From Rhodococcus globerulus NBRC 14531 (GTDB lineage Bacteria > Actinomycetota > Actinomycetes > Mycobacteriales > Mycobacteriaceae), in the NCBI RefSeq assembly GCF_001894805.1, contig NZ_BCWX01000009.1:62001-126000 (forward strand): 64,000 bases of DNA. The letters run 5' to 3'. The notes under the pieces are model-generated. The model was not told the DNA's origin. It saw nothing but the letters and a program-made list of their open reading frames with translations, and did no database searches. Position 1 is the first letter of the stretch, and each line of letters starts with the position of its first letter. Of the stretch, positions 8,845 to 16,721 are shown piece by piece. The translations under genes and the position numbers were made by a program.

Positions 8845-9948
8845 ATGGACAATCGCGCGGCGATCCAAAAAGGTCTCGACCACCTCGCCTCTCGACTCAA
8901 TCCCTACTTCGCTGCCGCACTGGCAGACGAGCTCGGAGGCCTTCCATGGACGGCGGTACTGACCGAACTTGATCGAGCCAAGGGATATACCCCACGTCAA
9001 CACTCCACCGGCGATCTTCAGGCGCAACTGCGCATGCTCACCGAAAGGCTGGGCAAGCTCGGGTTTCCCTTCGACGACCCCACCCGGACGGTGTCCGTAC
9101 TCGGCGGCGAACTACGCATCGTTCGCAACAGGTGGGCACACAATGACGATTTCTCGTCGCTCGACGTATGGCGTGCCCTCGACTTCGTCGTACGCCTGCT
9201 CAGTCATCTTGGTGACCACGAGGGAACCGCTGAAGCTGAGGCCCAACGTAACGACGCCCTCACGCACGTCGTTGCTGACGCCGGCCTCGCAACAACAAGT
9301 TTCAGCGAGCAGGTCGACGATGAAGAGGGTGGCGAGTACGTCGAACCTGATAAGTCCGTTCTTACACGAGGCGAGGACACCGAGACTCCCACCATCGGTG
9401 AACAGCGTTTTGAGTTCGAACCGTGGGTCGTCGTTCCCGTTGGTGACATCGCCGTTCTAGATGCGCTACCCAAAAAGGTTGCGAAAGAGGCGGTTCGAGC
9501 TGTCGCCGCCGAGATCGTCGAGTACGAAGGACCCATCCAGATCGATCGACTGGCCAGCCTCACCGCACAATCGTTCGGAGTGCAACGCCTCCATGCCGCT
9601 CGCTCGAAAAAACTCGTCTACCAGATCACACAACTCGGATACCAGAGCGAGGACAAGTTCGTCTGGCCCAACCACATCGACAGAACGACGTGGGCAGAGT
9701 TTCGCCCGAATGCAAGTACAAGCACCCGCCGTTTCGACGAGGTCAGCCCGGTGGAAATCGTAAACGCCGCCCGGTTCCTACTTCGTGAAGGACCGATGGA
9801 TATTGACCGATTAGAAACCTCCGTCCTTCAGACATTCGGGCGCAAACGACGAACCAAGATGATCAAAGATCATCTACAAAAATCGCTGAAGAACGCGCAG
9901 TCCCTTGGCGTCCTCCAGACAGAAAACCACCAATATATTGGTGGATAG
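8845..9948 (+). CDS. Swt1-type HEPN domain plus DUF3320-like protein, 367 aa
   Basis: The N-terminal 130 residues match the Swt1-like HEPN pattern (MDNRAAIQKGLDHL at the start) with the RNase motif RxxxxH seen as RNRWAH at residues 94-99. The C-terminal 160 residues resemble DUF3320: a segment reading IVEYEGPIQIDRLA and then a second related unit FLLREGPMDIDRLE, i.e. two winged-helix-like repeats. DUF3320 is usually found at the end of very large DUF4011-type helicases, so a stand-alone HEPN-DUF3320 protein is less usual. HEPN proteins of this kind are generally ribonucleases in toxin or anti-phage systems. I chose ATG 8845 because AGGA lies five bases upstream; a start at 8791 would add a Gly/Asp-rich tail without a site. 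It stands between the restriction-like operon and CBASS. Confidence 0.7.
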   Translation: MDNRAAIQKGLDHLASRLNPYFAAALADELGGLPWTAVLTELDRAKGYTPRQHSTGDLQAQLRMLTERLGKLGFPFDDPTRTVSVLGGELRIVRNRWAHNDDFSSLDVWRALDFVVRLLSHLGDHEGTAEAEAQRNDALTHVVADAGLATTSFSEQVDDEEGGEYVEPDKSVLTRGEDTETPTIGEQRFEFEPWVVVPVGDIAVLDALPKKVAKEAVRAVAAEIVEYEGPIQIDRLASLTAQSFGVQRLHAARSKKLVYQITQLGYQSEDKFVWPNHIDRTTWAEFRPNASTSTRRFDEVSPVEIVNAARFLLREGPMDIDRLETSVLQTFGRKRRTKMIKDHLQKSLKNAQSLGVLQTENHQYIGG

Positions 9949-10061
9949 GGTTCCGCGTAGCACATCATCGTCAATGCCGCTCTCGATGAGACAAGGATAT
10001 CCTGCACGTTCACAACCGCAAAAACTAGTTTTCTCGACCGAGTCCACTCCCTCCATGAAAA

Positions 10062-10113
10062 CTTGACATGAATACATATCAACTCTGTCGGTGGCCTTCG
10101 ATACTCTTGCTCA
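10062..10113 (+). promoter_or_regulatory. Possible promoter with leaderless start for the CBASS operon
   Basis: A GATACT hexamer at 10099-10104 lies about ten bases before the GTG at 10114, and no Shine-Dalgarno sequence precedes that GTG. This arrangement fits leaderless transcription, which is common in actinobacteria. A TTGACA at about 10068 is too far upstream to be its -35 element. Confidence 0.3.
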
Positions 10114-10668
10114 GTGCCCGATGAAGATGAGAGTGCGTTCGACGACAACGCTCGACGAGAAGTTATTCGAGACGAGCTGAAGCGTCTCGAAGAGAGCTCG
10201 ATGTATTCGTCTCAGGGGCAATTCGAGCAAGCCAAACAGTGGCGCAGCGTCAATCTCGGGCTCGGGACTCTCACGAGCCTTCTGGCAGCCGTGTCTGGTG
10301 CCACAGTTTTATCGGATATGGGGCATGCGGTAGTCGGCGGCATCTTGGCCTTGGCTGCAGCAGCGGGAAGTGCGATCTTGACGACGCTTAACGCATCTCA
10401 CCGAATGAACCAAGCTTCCGCGGCAGCGAACGCATACCTTGAGATCCAGACGGCGGCCCGTCAGGCCCGACTTATCGACGTCCCTGGGCAGGACGTAGAC
10501 GAGGCACGGACGATCTTGGCCGAATTGACTGCTCGACGTGATGAGCAGAACAAGACTGCCGAAGTCATAAACGGTCGGGCTAGAAAGAAGGCCCAAGACA
10601 ATATTGGTAGCGGCGGCCAGGTTTACGCGGTAGATGAAAGCTCGAACCAATCCGATACAGAACACTGA
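10114..10668 (+). CDS. SLATT-type two-TM membrane effector of CBASS, 184 aa
   Basis: Short cytosolic N-terminus with charged helices, two transmembrane segments (about 48-66 and 72-91), then a long helical, Ala-rich cytosolic tail: the layout of SLATT (SMODS/SLOG-associating two-TM) effectors. In CBASS such proteins are thought to form membrane pores or disrupt the membrane when bound by the cyclic nucleotide made by the neighbouring CD-NTase. The CD-NTase gene follows nine bases after the stop. GTG 10114 is the first in-frame start; the next, ATG 10201, would remove 29 residues but keep both TM segments. Family placement rests on topology plus context. Confidence 0.7.
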   Translation: MPDEDESAFDDNARREVIRDELKRLEESSMYSSQGQFEQAKQWRSVNLGLGTLTSLLAAVSGATVLSDMGHAVVGGILALAAAAGSAILTTLNASHRMNQASAAANAYLEIQTAARQARLIDVPGQDVDEARTILAELTARRDEQNKTAEVINGRARKKAQDNIGSGGQVYAVDESSNQSDTEH

Positions 10669-10677
10669 GGAAAAACG

Positions 10678-11544
10678 ATGGCGAGAACAGTTGATCAAGG
10701 GTTCGACGTATTCATGTCGAGCCTTACACCGCTATCCAGTCAGCAATCTGCAGCATCATCCCACCGCGCGAGCATCGAAAAATCATTGCGCAACGCCCTT
10801 GATGTGTCGGTAGTTTGGGAGACGGGCTCGTTCCATCACGGCACCGGTATACGCGGACATGCAGATATCGATCTCCTCGTCAGCTTGAAGAACAAACCAA
10901 ACTCTTCCGACACCGCATTAAGGTGGGTTCGGGACGCTCTGACTGCATCTTTCCCTTTCACTACGGTACGCACGAGTAGGCCCGCCGTTGTTGTTGAGTT
11001 CGCAGGTGGAGCGGAGACCATCGAAGTCATTCCCGGTTTCCTCACTGGTCGCGGCAACTCCGATACCCTCGTATACGACATCCCAGGCGCTGATAGCGGG
11101 TGGATCGACACCGCGCCCAGAGCACACCTGGACTATGTCAACGAGTGCAACAACCGCGATGGTATGAAGGGTGCCGCCAAGAAGCTCACCCGCCTGGCGA
11201 AGGCCTGGAAGTACTACAACAACGTCCCTATCTCATCGTTCTATCTGGAAATGCGTGCAGCACAGTACATCACCACACAGTCCACTTACGTCGCTGTGTG
11301 GGATATCTGCGGTCTTCTTGAGGATCTCAATTCCAAACAGCTCGCTGCAATGAACGATCCCAAAGGGTTCTCGGGGAGGTTCTACCCGTGTTCGAGTGAA
11401 GCGCGGAAGATTGAGGCCCTCTCCAAACTGAGTACGGGAGCCAGCCGTGCCAGAAAGGCCCTCGATGCCCATAATGCAAACAATTCGGCGACCTGCTTCA
11501 TCTACCTCGATTTTCTCTTTGGTGGAAATTTCCCTTCCAGGTAA
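10678..11544 (+). CDS. CD-NTase (SMODS nucleotidyltransferase) of CBASS, 288 aa
   Basis: Signature of the DNA polymerase beta-like CD-NTase fold: GS at residues 50-51, then TGIRGHADIDLLVSL with metal-binding D63 and D65, and a third acidic residue in IEVIPGF (E116). After phage sensing such enzymes make a cyclic di- or oligonucleotide that activates the effector, here most likely the SLATT protein encoded just upstream. GAGGAAA precedes the ATG by five bases. There is no Cap2/Cap3 or HORMA/TRIP13 gene alongside, so this would be a minimal type I CBASS. The nucleotide product cannot be read from the sequence. Confidence 0.82.
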   Translation: MARTVDQGFDVFMSSLTPLSSQQSAASSHRASIEKSLRNALDVSVVWETGSFHHGTGIRGHADIDLLVSLKNKPNSSDTALRWVRDALTASFPFTTVRTSRPAVVVEFAGGAETIEVIPGFLTGRGNSDTLVYDIPGADSGWIDTAPRAHLDYVNECNNRDGMKGAAKKLTRLAKAWKYYNNVPISSFYLEMRAAQYITTQSTYVAVWDICGLLEDLNSKQLAAMNDPKGFSGRFYPCSSEARKIEALSKLSTGASRARKALDAHNANNSATCFIYLDFLFGGNFPSR

Positions 11545-11580
11545 TGCAATTGAGCGTGGATTTCTGCCAAAATCGAGTCC

Positions 11581-11690
11581 ATGTCCGATTCTGGTCCTGT
11601 ACCTCCCGATACCATTACGGTTGACTCTTGGTTCACAGTGATCCCGACTTCCGGATTTCAAGTCCAGCGACTCCGAACCTAACCTCAATT
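11581..11690 (+). pseudogene. Truncated copy of a small acidic protein family
   Basis: ATG 11581 starts MSDSGPVPPDTITV and continues SWFTVIPTSGFQV, which aligns with the first 30 or so codons of the intact gene at 13055 (MSDSDAQPANSIVVGSRVTV). The similarity includes the bases before the start (TCTGCCAAAATC here, TCTGCCAGAATC there). The rest of the gene is lost. It lies 37 bases after the CBASS operon. Confidence 0.55.
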
Positions 11691-11970
11691 TTGCATGAGA
11701 GGCCGCTGCCAGCCTGATCGGTTCGCCGATCATGTTTTTACGGCCCGAATCTGTATCCGGATGTGACAGACCGACCCGTTGCAGTGGGGTGCTGCCGGAT
11801 TCCACTTCCCGGAGTCGTATTCTTTCCGCTCGTTCCAACAGGACTCGCCGGTTCAGGTCGGCGCCGTCAAACCACGATCACGGCAGCGATGTCATAAACC
11901 CACGTCATTGCGAAGTCCCGCGATGCGTTTCCTGTGCCCGATAATCAAGACGGGACGATTCCCTACCGGC
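11691..11970. other. No gene recognised
   Basis: Nothing on either strand looks coding. Frames antisense to the CD-NTase gene run into this area but have no start signal or family resemblance. Confidence 0.4.
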
Positions 11971-12014
11971 CGAGGTGCTCGTGCAGGTGGGGCGAGGTGC
12001 TCGTGCAGGTGGGG
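11971..12014 (+). repeat. Two exact tandem copies of a 22-bp unit
   Basis: The unit begins CGAGGTGCTCGTGCAGG and occurs at 11971-11992 and 11993-12014 without mismatch; a degenerate third copy (CGAGATGGTCGTGAAGG) follows. No function is evident. Confidence 0.8.
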
Positions 12015-12050
12015 CGAGATGGTCGTGAAGGTTCGACGGTGACGATGGAA

Positions 12051-12120
12051 AGCTCACCGGCGCAAGCGTGTGAATGCGGAGCGCCGGTGAGCTCAGAGCA
12101 CCGCACGAAATACGGTGCGC
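12051..12120 (+). repeat. Hairpin-bearing repeat, inverted mate at 19430-19500
   Basis: AGCTCACCGGCG at 12051-12062 and its exact reverse complement at 12082-12093 form a 12-bp stem with a 19-base loop. The plus strand also reads SPAQACECGAPVSSEHRT, a cysteine-containing fragment that looks like a zinc-finger protein scrap. A close copy in inverted orientation is at 19430-19500. See the findings. Confidence 0.7.
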
Positions 12121-12300
12121 CTTCCCCTACTGCCACCATCCGACCGTGGCAGCCGGTTGGCGGATTAAGCGCGACAGCCCCACGCCAGTGAAAACGCCGC
12201 ATCACACGCATACCCCCTTATGCCGGCACCGAAAACGCCGGTTTCAGCGTATTTTTCGTCCATGCAGAAACTCTCCCCGCGTGCGGGAACGCGTGAGAAT

Positions 12301-12519
12301 TCAATCCGGCAAACGCCGTAACTCTGCCAACGTAAGCCCGAGGACATCGAGCCGCGCCATGATACTGCGCAGACTCGAATGGTCGGAGACAAGACCAAAA
12401 AGCGTGGTGAAGCCGCCTACTGAGCGTCCTACCTGCATCTGCGGAAAAGCGGCTTTCACACGATCCGACACTTCTCCGTCGATGAGAAATTGGTACCGGG
12501 TAGGAAAAATCGGTGACAT
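12301..12519 (-). CDS. Small conserved actinobacterial protein, 72 aa
   Basis: The protein (MSPIFPTRYQFLIDGEVSDR at the start, LDVLGLTLAELRRLPD at the end) resembles a family of about 70-residue actinobacterial proteins with a beta-alpha-beta look and a conserved C-terminal LRRLPD-like end. No function is known to me. GAGAGGGG lies a few bases before the ATG. It stands alone between repeats in a gene-poor stretch. Confidence 0.55.
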   Translation of the reverse strand: MSPIFPTRYQFLIDGEVSDRVKAAFPQMQVGRSVGGFTTLFGLVSDHSSLRSIMARLDVLGLTLAELRRLPD

Positions 12520-12722
12520 CGTCGTCCCCTCTCACAAAAGGCCCCATAGTGCCTCGTCCCTCACACGAGGAGAATCCTTCCTAGTCCTTTGCCCGCAGAA
12601 TACCGATCGGACAATCATCGAGCACCGTACCGACACGAGACGACGATGATCGGTTGCCCCCCTTACCCGACTCGCCGTAAATCAACGGCACCGGCACCGG
12701 CGTGGTCCGTATAGTCCCTGCT

Positions 12723-12751
12723 GCATCACCGCACCCCCGAAGCGGTGATGC
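12723..12751. terminator. Strong hairpin, 10-bp perfect stem
   Basis: GCATCACCGC at 12723-12732 pairs exactly with GCGGTGATGC at 12742-12751 around a nine-base loop. No T-run follows, so it may be a factor-independent terminator of the actinobacterial U-poor type or a protein-binding palindrome. Confidence 0.5.
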
Positions 12752-12756
12752 GTAAC

Positions 12757-12796
12757 GGCCCGCTGCAGTGAACACTCACCTGCACTGCAGCGGGCC
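12757..12796. terminator. Strong hairpin, 14-bp perfect stem
   Basis: GGCCCGCTGCAGTG at 12757-12770 pairs exactly with its reverse complement at 12783-12796 around a 12-base loop. It lies six bases after the previous hairpin, so the two form a tandem pair insulating the 12.3 kb gene from the 13 kb module. Confidence 0.55.
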
Positions 12797-13054
12797 ACCC
12801 ATACGCGCGATACACAGACGGAGGTTCTGAGCCGTCCAGTACGACAAAGGCTCACACGCACGACGAATCCGCAGAATGCTCTGAACGCGATTTAAGTACT
12901 GGACACTTGTGTCAATCAACTCTGACCGACACATAACGCTGGTAGTTCCCACTACTCGTCTGCGCGTGATTGATTTGTCTCGAATTAGAATCAACTGAAC
13001 ACCCATGCGATGTCGACGAGTGCGCCTGTCGGATTCTCTGCCAGAATCAGGTTT

Positions 13055-13303
13055 ATGTCCGATTCTGACGCTCAACCCGCTAATTCCATCGTGGTGGGTT
13101 CTCGGGTCACGGTGATCCCGACCTTCGAATCACAGTCCGGAGACACCGAAGCCCAGGTCGGTACCGTGGTCGAGGACTACGACGATACCGTCATCGATAG
13201 CTCTGACCTGGGGCGGGATTGGGCGCCGGTGCTGCGGTGGGCGATCGCCCTCGACGACGGCCGTTTGGTCTTCGCCGCCGAGGGTGGCCTTGAGCTCGCC
13301 TGA
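13055..13303 (+). CDS. Small acidic protein, intact member of a four-copy family, 82 aa
   Basis: Starts MSDSDAQPANSIVVGSRVTV and carries the family core GRDWAPVLRWAIALDDGRLV near its C-terminus. It is acidic, without membrane segment or cysteines, and has the feel of a small beta-barrel; function unknown. Related copies are at 46214-46453 (intact, minus strand), 11581 (5' piece) and about 18760-18925 (frameshifted). I chose ATG 13055 because the truncated copy at 11581 shares this start and the preceding bases. The gene converges on the lsr2-like gene, with 86 bases between the two stops; the same arrangement is repeated in degraded form at 18.8-19.1 kb. Confidence 0.65.
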   Translation: MSDSDAQPANSIVVGSRVTVIPTFESQSGDTEAQVGTVVEDYDDTVIDSSDLGRDWAPVLRWAIALDDGRLVFAAEGGLELA

Positions 13304-13389
13304 ATCTTTCCCTCTCTCACCGAGAAGAATCACGAGATAGAAGTACGACACACGTTGAGTGTCAGTGAAAAAATACGCTGTTCACAATC

Positions 13390-13752
13390 TCAATGTGCGA
13401 CGTCGAAAGCGTCGATGACGTCGGCCTTGATCCGCCCACGTGGGGAGACGTCGAAGCCGTTCTTGCCGGCCCAGTCCCGAATCACTTTCAGCTGCTCGGC
13501 TGATCGACCAGAACCCGACGATGCCCTGGACGCATTCGAGGTTTTCGCACGGGCCTTGCCGGCAGAGGAGACCTTCTCCGCGACCTTGATATAGGGAGCG
13601 AATACCGCTTCGATCTTGTCGGCATTGGCGGGTCGAAGATCAATCCGGTAGTCGGCGCCCTGATAGGAGAAGTTGATCTCGTGGCCTAATCCGGCGTCGA
13701 TGGGTTTTCCGTCGAGATCGTCGATAAGTTGGCGAATAAATATTACGGCCAC
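13390..13752 (-). CDS. lsr2: Lsr2-like nucleoid-associated protein, 120 aa
   Basis: Lsr2 is the actinobacterial H-NS analogue; it bridges DNA and silences AT-rich, horizontally acquired genes. The N-terminal dimerisation region reads [14 protein letters not shown] and [17 protein letters not shown]; the C-terminal DNA-binding region reads [18 protein letters not shown], with the minor-groove RGR motif. At 120 residues it is of usual Lsr2 length, with a Ser/Lys/Ala linker. The start is GTG 13752, preceded by AGAGGG; the longer open frame to 13992 adds unrelated residues. A 41-bp element upstream is shared with the second lsr2 gene. Plasmid-borne Lsr2 may hide the plasmid from the host or silence transfer genes. 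Confidence 0.88.
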   Translation of the reverse strand: MAVIFIRQLIDDLDGKPIDAGLGHEINFSYQGADYRIDLRPANADKIEAVFAPYIKVAEKVSSAGKARAKTSNASRASSGSGRSAEQLKVIRDWAGKNGFDVSPRGRIKADVIDAFDVAH

Positions 13753-13788
13753 AGGAACCCTCTTCGTTGCGTGTTGGAAGGATGTCCA

Positions 13789-13829
13789 GTTCATATTATC
13801 TGGAGTATCTGATAATTCAGGACACTCCA
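13789..13829 (-). promoter_or_regulatory. Conserved upstream element of lsr2 copy 1
   Basis: About 41 bp here match 17780-17820 upstream of the second lsr2 gene with only a few differences. The core is ATTATC-N10-GATAAT, an inverted repeat containing a direct repeat TATCTG-GAG-TATCTG. It sits about 40 bases before the lsr2 start codon, as expected for a promoter with an operator, perhaps for autorepression. Confidence 0.55.
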
Positions 13830-14265
13830 ACCGACACCGATGCCGACAACACCCACCTGCCGGCGACCTCGGATGAGCCCGTGGCGGTCTTGGCAGTCGA
13901 TCGGCCCCGATTTTCGGCGGCGCCGAACGATGTTTCATAAACGGTCCCTTTCGGGAGCCATGGAACAATTTTCGGTGAACTCGACGACGCATGTTCCGAA
14001 ACTCGTGTCCGATATGGATGGTTCGTTAGATGGGCTATCGATGAGTTGTGAAACACCATCACTTGTGAGGTACGTCCAGGTCTCGTGCTGCAACTCCCTG
14101 AATTATTTGGCGCGGTGAGGCCCGTCAGGCGAGATGTCGATGGACGTCGGAGCCAAACTTATCCTGACGATGTTCCGATGACAATAATCGAGGCTGCGAA
14201 ACACATACGCTGATCGAACAACGGGCTGGTCTACCCTGGTCCATCGAGGATGAAGGGAGCCGCAG
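13830..14265. other. No gene recognised
   Basis: This gap between lsr2 and the gene at 14266 holds no frame with a start signal and plausible product. The part just before 14266 carries that gene's GAAGGGAG ribosome binding site. Confidence 0.4.
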
Positions 14266-14601
14266 ATGTCCGCAGTCCCGTCGAAAGTCGTCCGGAAGAA
14301 ACTCGTACACGAAGCGGTCCTGGACAAGATCGACCGCGAACACCTCTCCATCAACACCGACAAGGTGCGCGCCAGATTGCAGACCAACCGTGAGCACGTT
14401 CACGGGAACATGCTCCGCAAGTGCCTGGACCAGTGGGAACGCATCATCGCGGACAACGACATCGACACCGTTCGCAAGATCAGCGTCTCCGATACCGAGA
14501 CCGACCGCGAGATGCGAAACATGTCGCCTCTGTCGGTCTTGTTGAGCGAGAGCGAACGACTGCGGGTACTCGACCTTCTCGTCGAGAGAACTCGTGAGTG
14601 A
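14266..14601 (+). CDS. Hypothetical protein, 111 aa
   Basis: A soluble, highly charged, helix-rich protein (MSAVPSKVVRKKLVHEAV at the start, SESERLRVLDLLVERTRE at the end) with no domain I recognise. GAAGGGAG seven bases before the ATG and normal GC-rich codon use support it over the long antisense frame. The middle contains VRARLQTNREHVHGNMLRK, which might be a DNA-contacting helix, but that is a guess. Confidence 0.55.
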   Translation: MSAVPSKVVRKKLVHEAVLDKIDREHLSINTDKVRARLQTNREHVHGNMLRKCLDQWERIIADNDIDTVRKISVSDTETDREMRNMSPLSVLLSESERLRVLDLLVERTRE

Positions 14602-14802
14602 ACCGAAGCGACCTCGAGAAGTCGGATATCGCCACGTTTGGAGTGGGCGGGCATCGACGCCTCTACGAGCGCGGCGGCGACGTTCCTCCGGCCGAACTCG
14701 AGCCTTTTTACTGCGGCCCCTAGCACGACGCGCGGAACGCAAGAACCGAATCGTCTACCTCCGGAGACTGGGTATTCGCGTGAGGGATGTAATCTGTCTT
14801 CT

Positions 14803-15315
14803 GTGTCAAAATCATCTAATTCGGGCTATCTGGTACAGCTATTAGTGTATATTTTAATGGCATTCTTGGTGGCACTTTTCGGACTACTACCCTTCTATTT
14901 CGGCAAAACTCTAGCGGAAGATGCTTTGGGTTCCGACAACGGATCTCTAGTTCCTATCCTCATTGGAATTTCTCTCAATATTATCTATTTAGCCTCCATT
15001 TTCACTTTACTGCTCACGCTGCTTCAAGAAAAATTGGCAATCGGAAGTTCCAACAAAAGCGCACCGACGAATCATCGCCCGAAGGTAATATCAGGATTTG
15101 GGTTGTCTTTCGTTGTTGTATCTCTTGTCGTTCTAGGCATCGCATCATACGACGGCCGATCTTCAGAAGAACTTCTACAAGAAATCGATAAAAGAAAAGA
15201 ACAGTGTTTCGACAATGTAGCGGATATGCCTCCGGGCAATCAGAAGCTCGCTGCATACGATTCTTGTACAGATAGGGTTACTGAGGAGGTCCTGAACGAG
15301 GTCATCAACGATTAG
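14803..15315 (+). CDS. AT-rich three-TM membrane protein, 170 aa
   Basis: Three predicted membrane helices (about 8-29, 40-66 and 87-108) are followed by a charged periplasmic or cytosolic tail with two cysteines (QCFDN and YDSCTDR). Base composition is clearly richer in A and T than the neighbours, which points to acquisition from another background; such a gene is a natural Lsr2 target. The start is uncertain: GTG 14803 gives the first sensible residues (MSKSSNSGYLV), but GAGGGA lies 14 bases upstream, further than usual. No family is recognised. Confidence 0.6.
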   Translation: MSKSSNSGYLVQLLVYILMAFLVALFGLLPFYFGKTLAEDALGSDNGSLVPILIGISLNIIYLASIFTLLLTLLQEKLAIGSSNKSAPTNHRPKVISGFGLSFVVVSLVVLGIASYDGRSSEELLQEIDKRKEQCFDNVADMPPGNQKLAAYDSCTDRVTEEVLNEVIND

Positions 15316-15689
15316 TTCATCGAGCTCGATCCGAGCTCCGCGATCTCTGCAGTACGGAATCCGCCCCTCAGGGCGATCGAACCGTCACCGGAATACTACG
15401 ATAAGTAGCAATTCTCGTAGTATTCGCGCGGTTTTCTCTTCGACTGGTGCGCTCGACCCAGGTCTCGGGGACGACACACCGAAGGCGGAGTTCGGTGGAC
15501 TTCTCCGCGATTCGTAACTTCGAAAGTCCGCTGAGCGCTTCCCTGCGGGTTTGGGTGTGCATTTTGACCATCGATAAAACTGGCAATTTTTGCCTGAATA
15601 GTTCTGGGCGGATGAATTCATGGGTGAATCTTCCACCTCGGCAGGACTTACGTCCCACATGACTGCAGTCGTGTGGCACACTTCCAGCT
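15316..15689. other. No gene recognised
   Basis: A minus-strand frame beginning MVKMHTQTRREALSGLSK near 15574 overlaps the 31-bp repeat listed next. It has no ribosome binding site and an arginine-rich composition, so I do not call it a gene. Confidence 0.35.
15543..15573 (+). repeat. 31-bp direct repeat, copy 1
   Basis: This segment recurs at 16015-16045 with a single mismatch (A to G). Read on the minus strand, each copy begins with a methionine codon and encodes MVK(M/T)HTQTRR, so the repeat could be the start of a small duplicated gene or an integration footprint. Confidence 0.7.
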
Positions 15690-15851
15690 ATGTGGTGGAT
15701 TGTCGGAATTGTCGCTGTCTGGATCGTCCTGGGCACGTTAGCTGCCTTCTGGATCGGACGAGCAATCAGCCACACCGACCTTGAGGAATCAGCCGCCGAA
15801 CTGCGACGTGCGGAAAAGCATCAAGAGCAGCCCAATAGTTGCCGAGAGTAG
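15690..15851 (+). CDS. Small single-pass membrane protein, 53 aa
   Basis: MWWIVGIVAVWIVLGTLAAF forms one strong membrane helix, then WIGRAISHTD and a charged helical tail rich in Glu, Arg and Lys, ending CRE. Small proteins of this kind (one N-terminal helix plus short charged tail) are common in actinobacteria and phages. No clear ribosome binding site precedes the ATG. Its function is unknown; a type I toxin or a holin-like or regulatory miniprotein is possible but unsupported. Confidence 0.45.
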   Translation: MWWIVGIVAVWIVLGTLAAFWIGRAISHTDLEESAAELRRAEKHQEQPNSCRE

Positions 15852-16721
15852 TTCCCGATCAGCTAGGCGGAAATGCTCGCGGCCATTCTATTCCCATCGT
15901 CCCTTGCTCGCCGGTTTCTGACGTCGGGCAGCTCGCACCGTCGGTGCCGGACACTGATGCGTACACGCGAAATTCATTCTTCAGCCCCACAACCGACTCG
16001 CACTGAGATCGTTTCTGCGGGTTTGGGTGTGCGTTTTGACCATCGTCATACCGGACGATCGCCAACGGGCTTCTGCGTGAAATGACGTGGGGAAATTCTC
16101 GCGATTTCGTCCGGTTTATGTGTCCGTTGGATTCGTCCGGTATGGCATAGGTTCTAGCGGACAGTTTGCGTCCGGGACGTCGTGAACGGCGAAAATCGGG
16201 AGCGGGAATGAAGATGGGCTACGCGCGTGAGTACGGCGCCTCAGGACTCGATTCAAGTCGGACTCCGCCAATGTCGTGGCTTTCATGGGTCTCGTGATCA
16301 TCGTCGTGTCGGGCGTGGTGTGGTTTCGATCGAGATCGACTGCCTAGCACCTCTACTCGACGGTATCCGTGCGTTTCTTCACTATGTGGACTCGTGTCTC
16401 ACCCGAGAATGTCTGAATCGAATGTTTCTCGGGCACCTATCGAGCACTCATCCGCTCGAACTACCGATGTCCCCATGGCAGCTCTACCACTTAACTGACG
16501 TCACCAGCAGCACATCTGGCCCGCTCAGGAAATCCAGGTACGCGACCTGCGGGCCGCGGCGGGCCGTCCGTGCGGGTGTTAGGTACCTCGGCATTACCGG
16601 GCCGGGCTGGTTTCGAACAATGCAGTCGGTGGTTCCTGGAAATCGGAAAACAATTCCCGGTGGAGTATTTCAGTAACAGAGGCGGGTCTCGGACGGATCT
16701 GCTGCGCAGGCTGGTTCATTC
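15852..16721. other. Gene-poor stretch, no gene recognised
   Basis: About 870 bases without a convincing gene. A 149-codon plus-strand frame (16227-16676) is open, but its composition and lack of a start signal argue against it. The only clear structure is the second copy of the 31-bp repeat. The adjacent tetR-like gene ends into this stretch from the right. Confidence 0.4.
16015..16045 (+). repeat. 31-bp direct repeat, copy 2
   Basis: Mate of the repeat at 15543-15573, 472 bases away, differing at one position. The pair brackets the 53-residue membrane protein gene. Confidence 0.7.

Noticed and set aside
12051..12120. CRISPR repeat
   Set aside because: Only two dispersed, inverted copies exist, with no regular spacing or spacers.
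14125..14742. 205-codon minus-strand frame
   Set aside because: Antisense to the 111-residue gene that has a good ribosome binding site; the product is Arg-rich and not family-like.
16227..16676. 149-codon plus-strand frame
   Set aside because: No start signal and an unnatural composition; it overlaps nothing but is probably chance.
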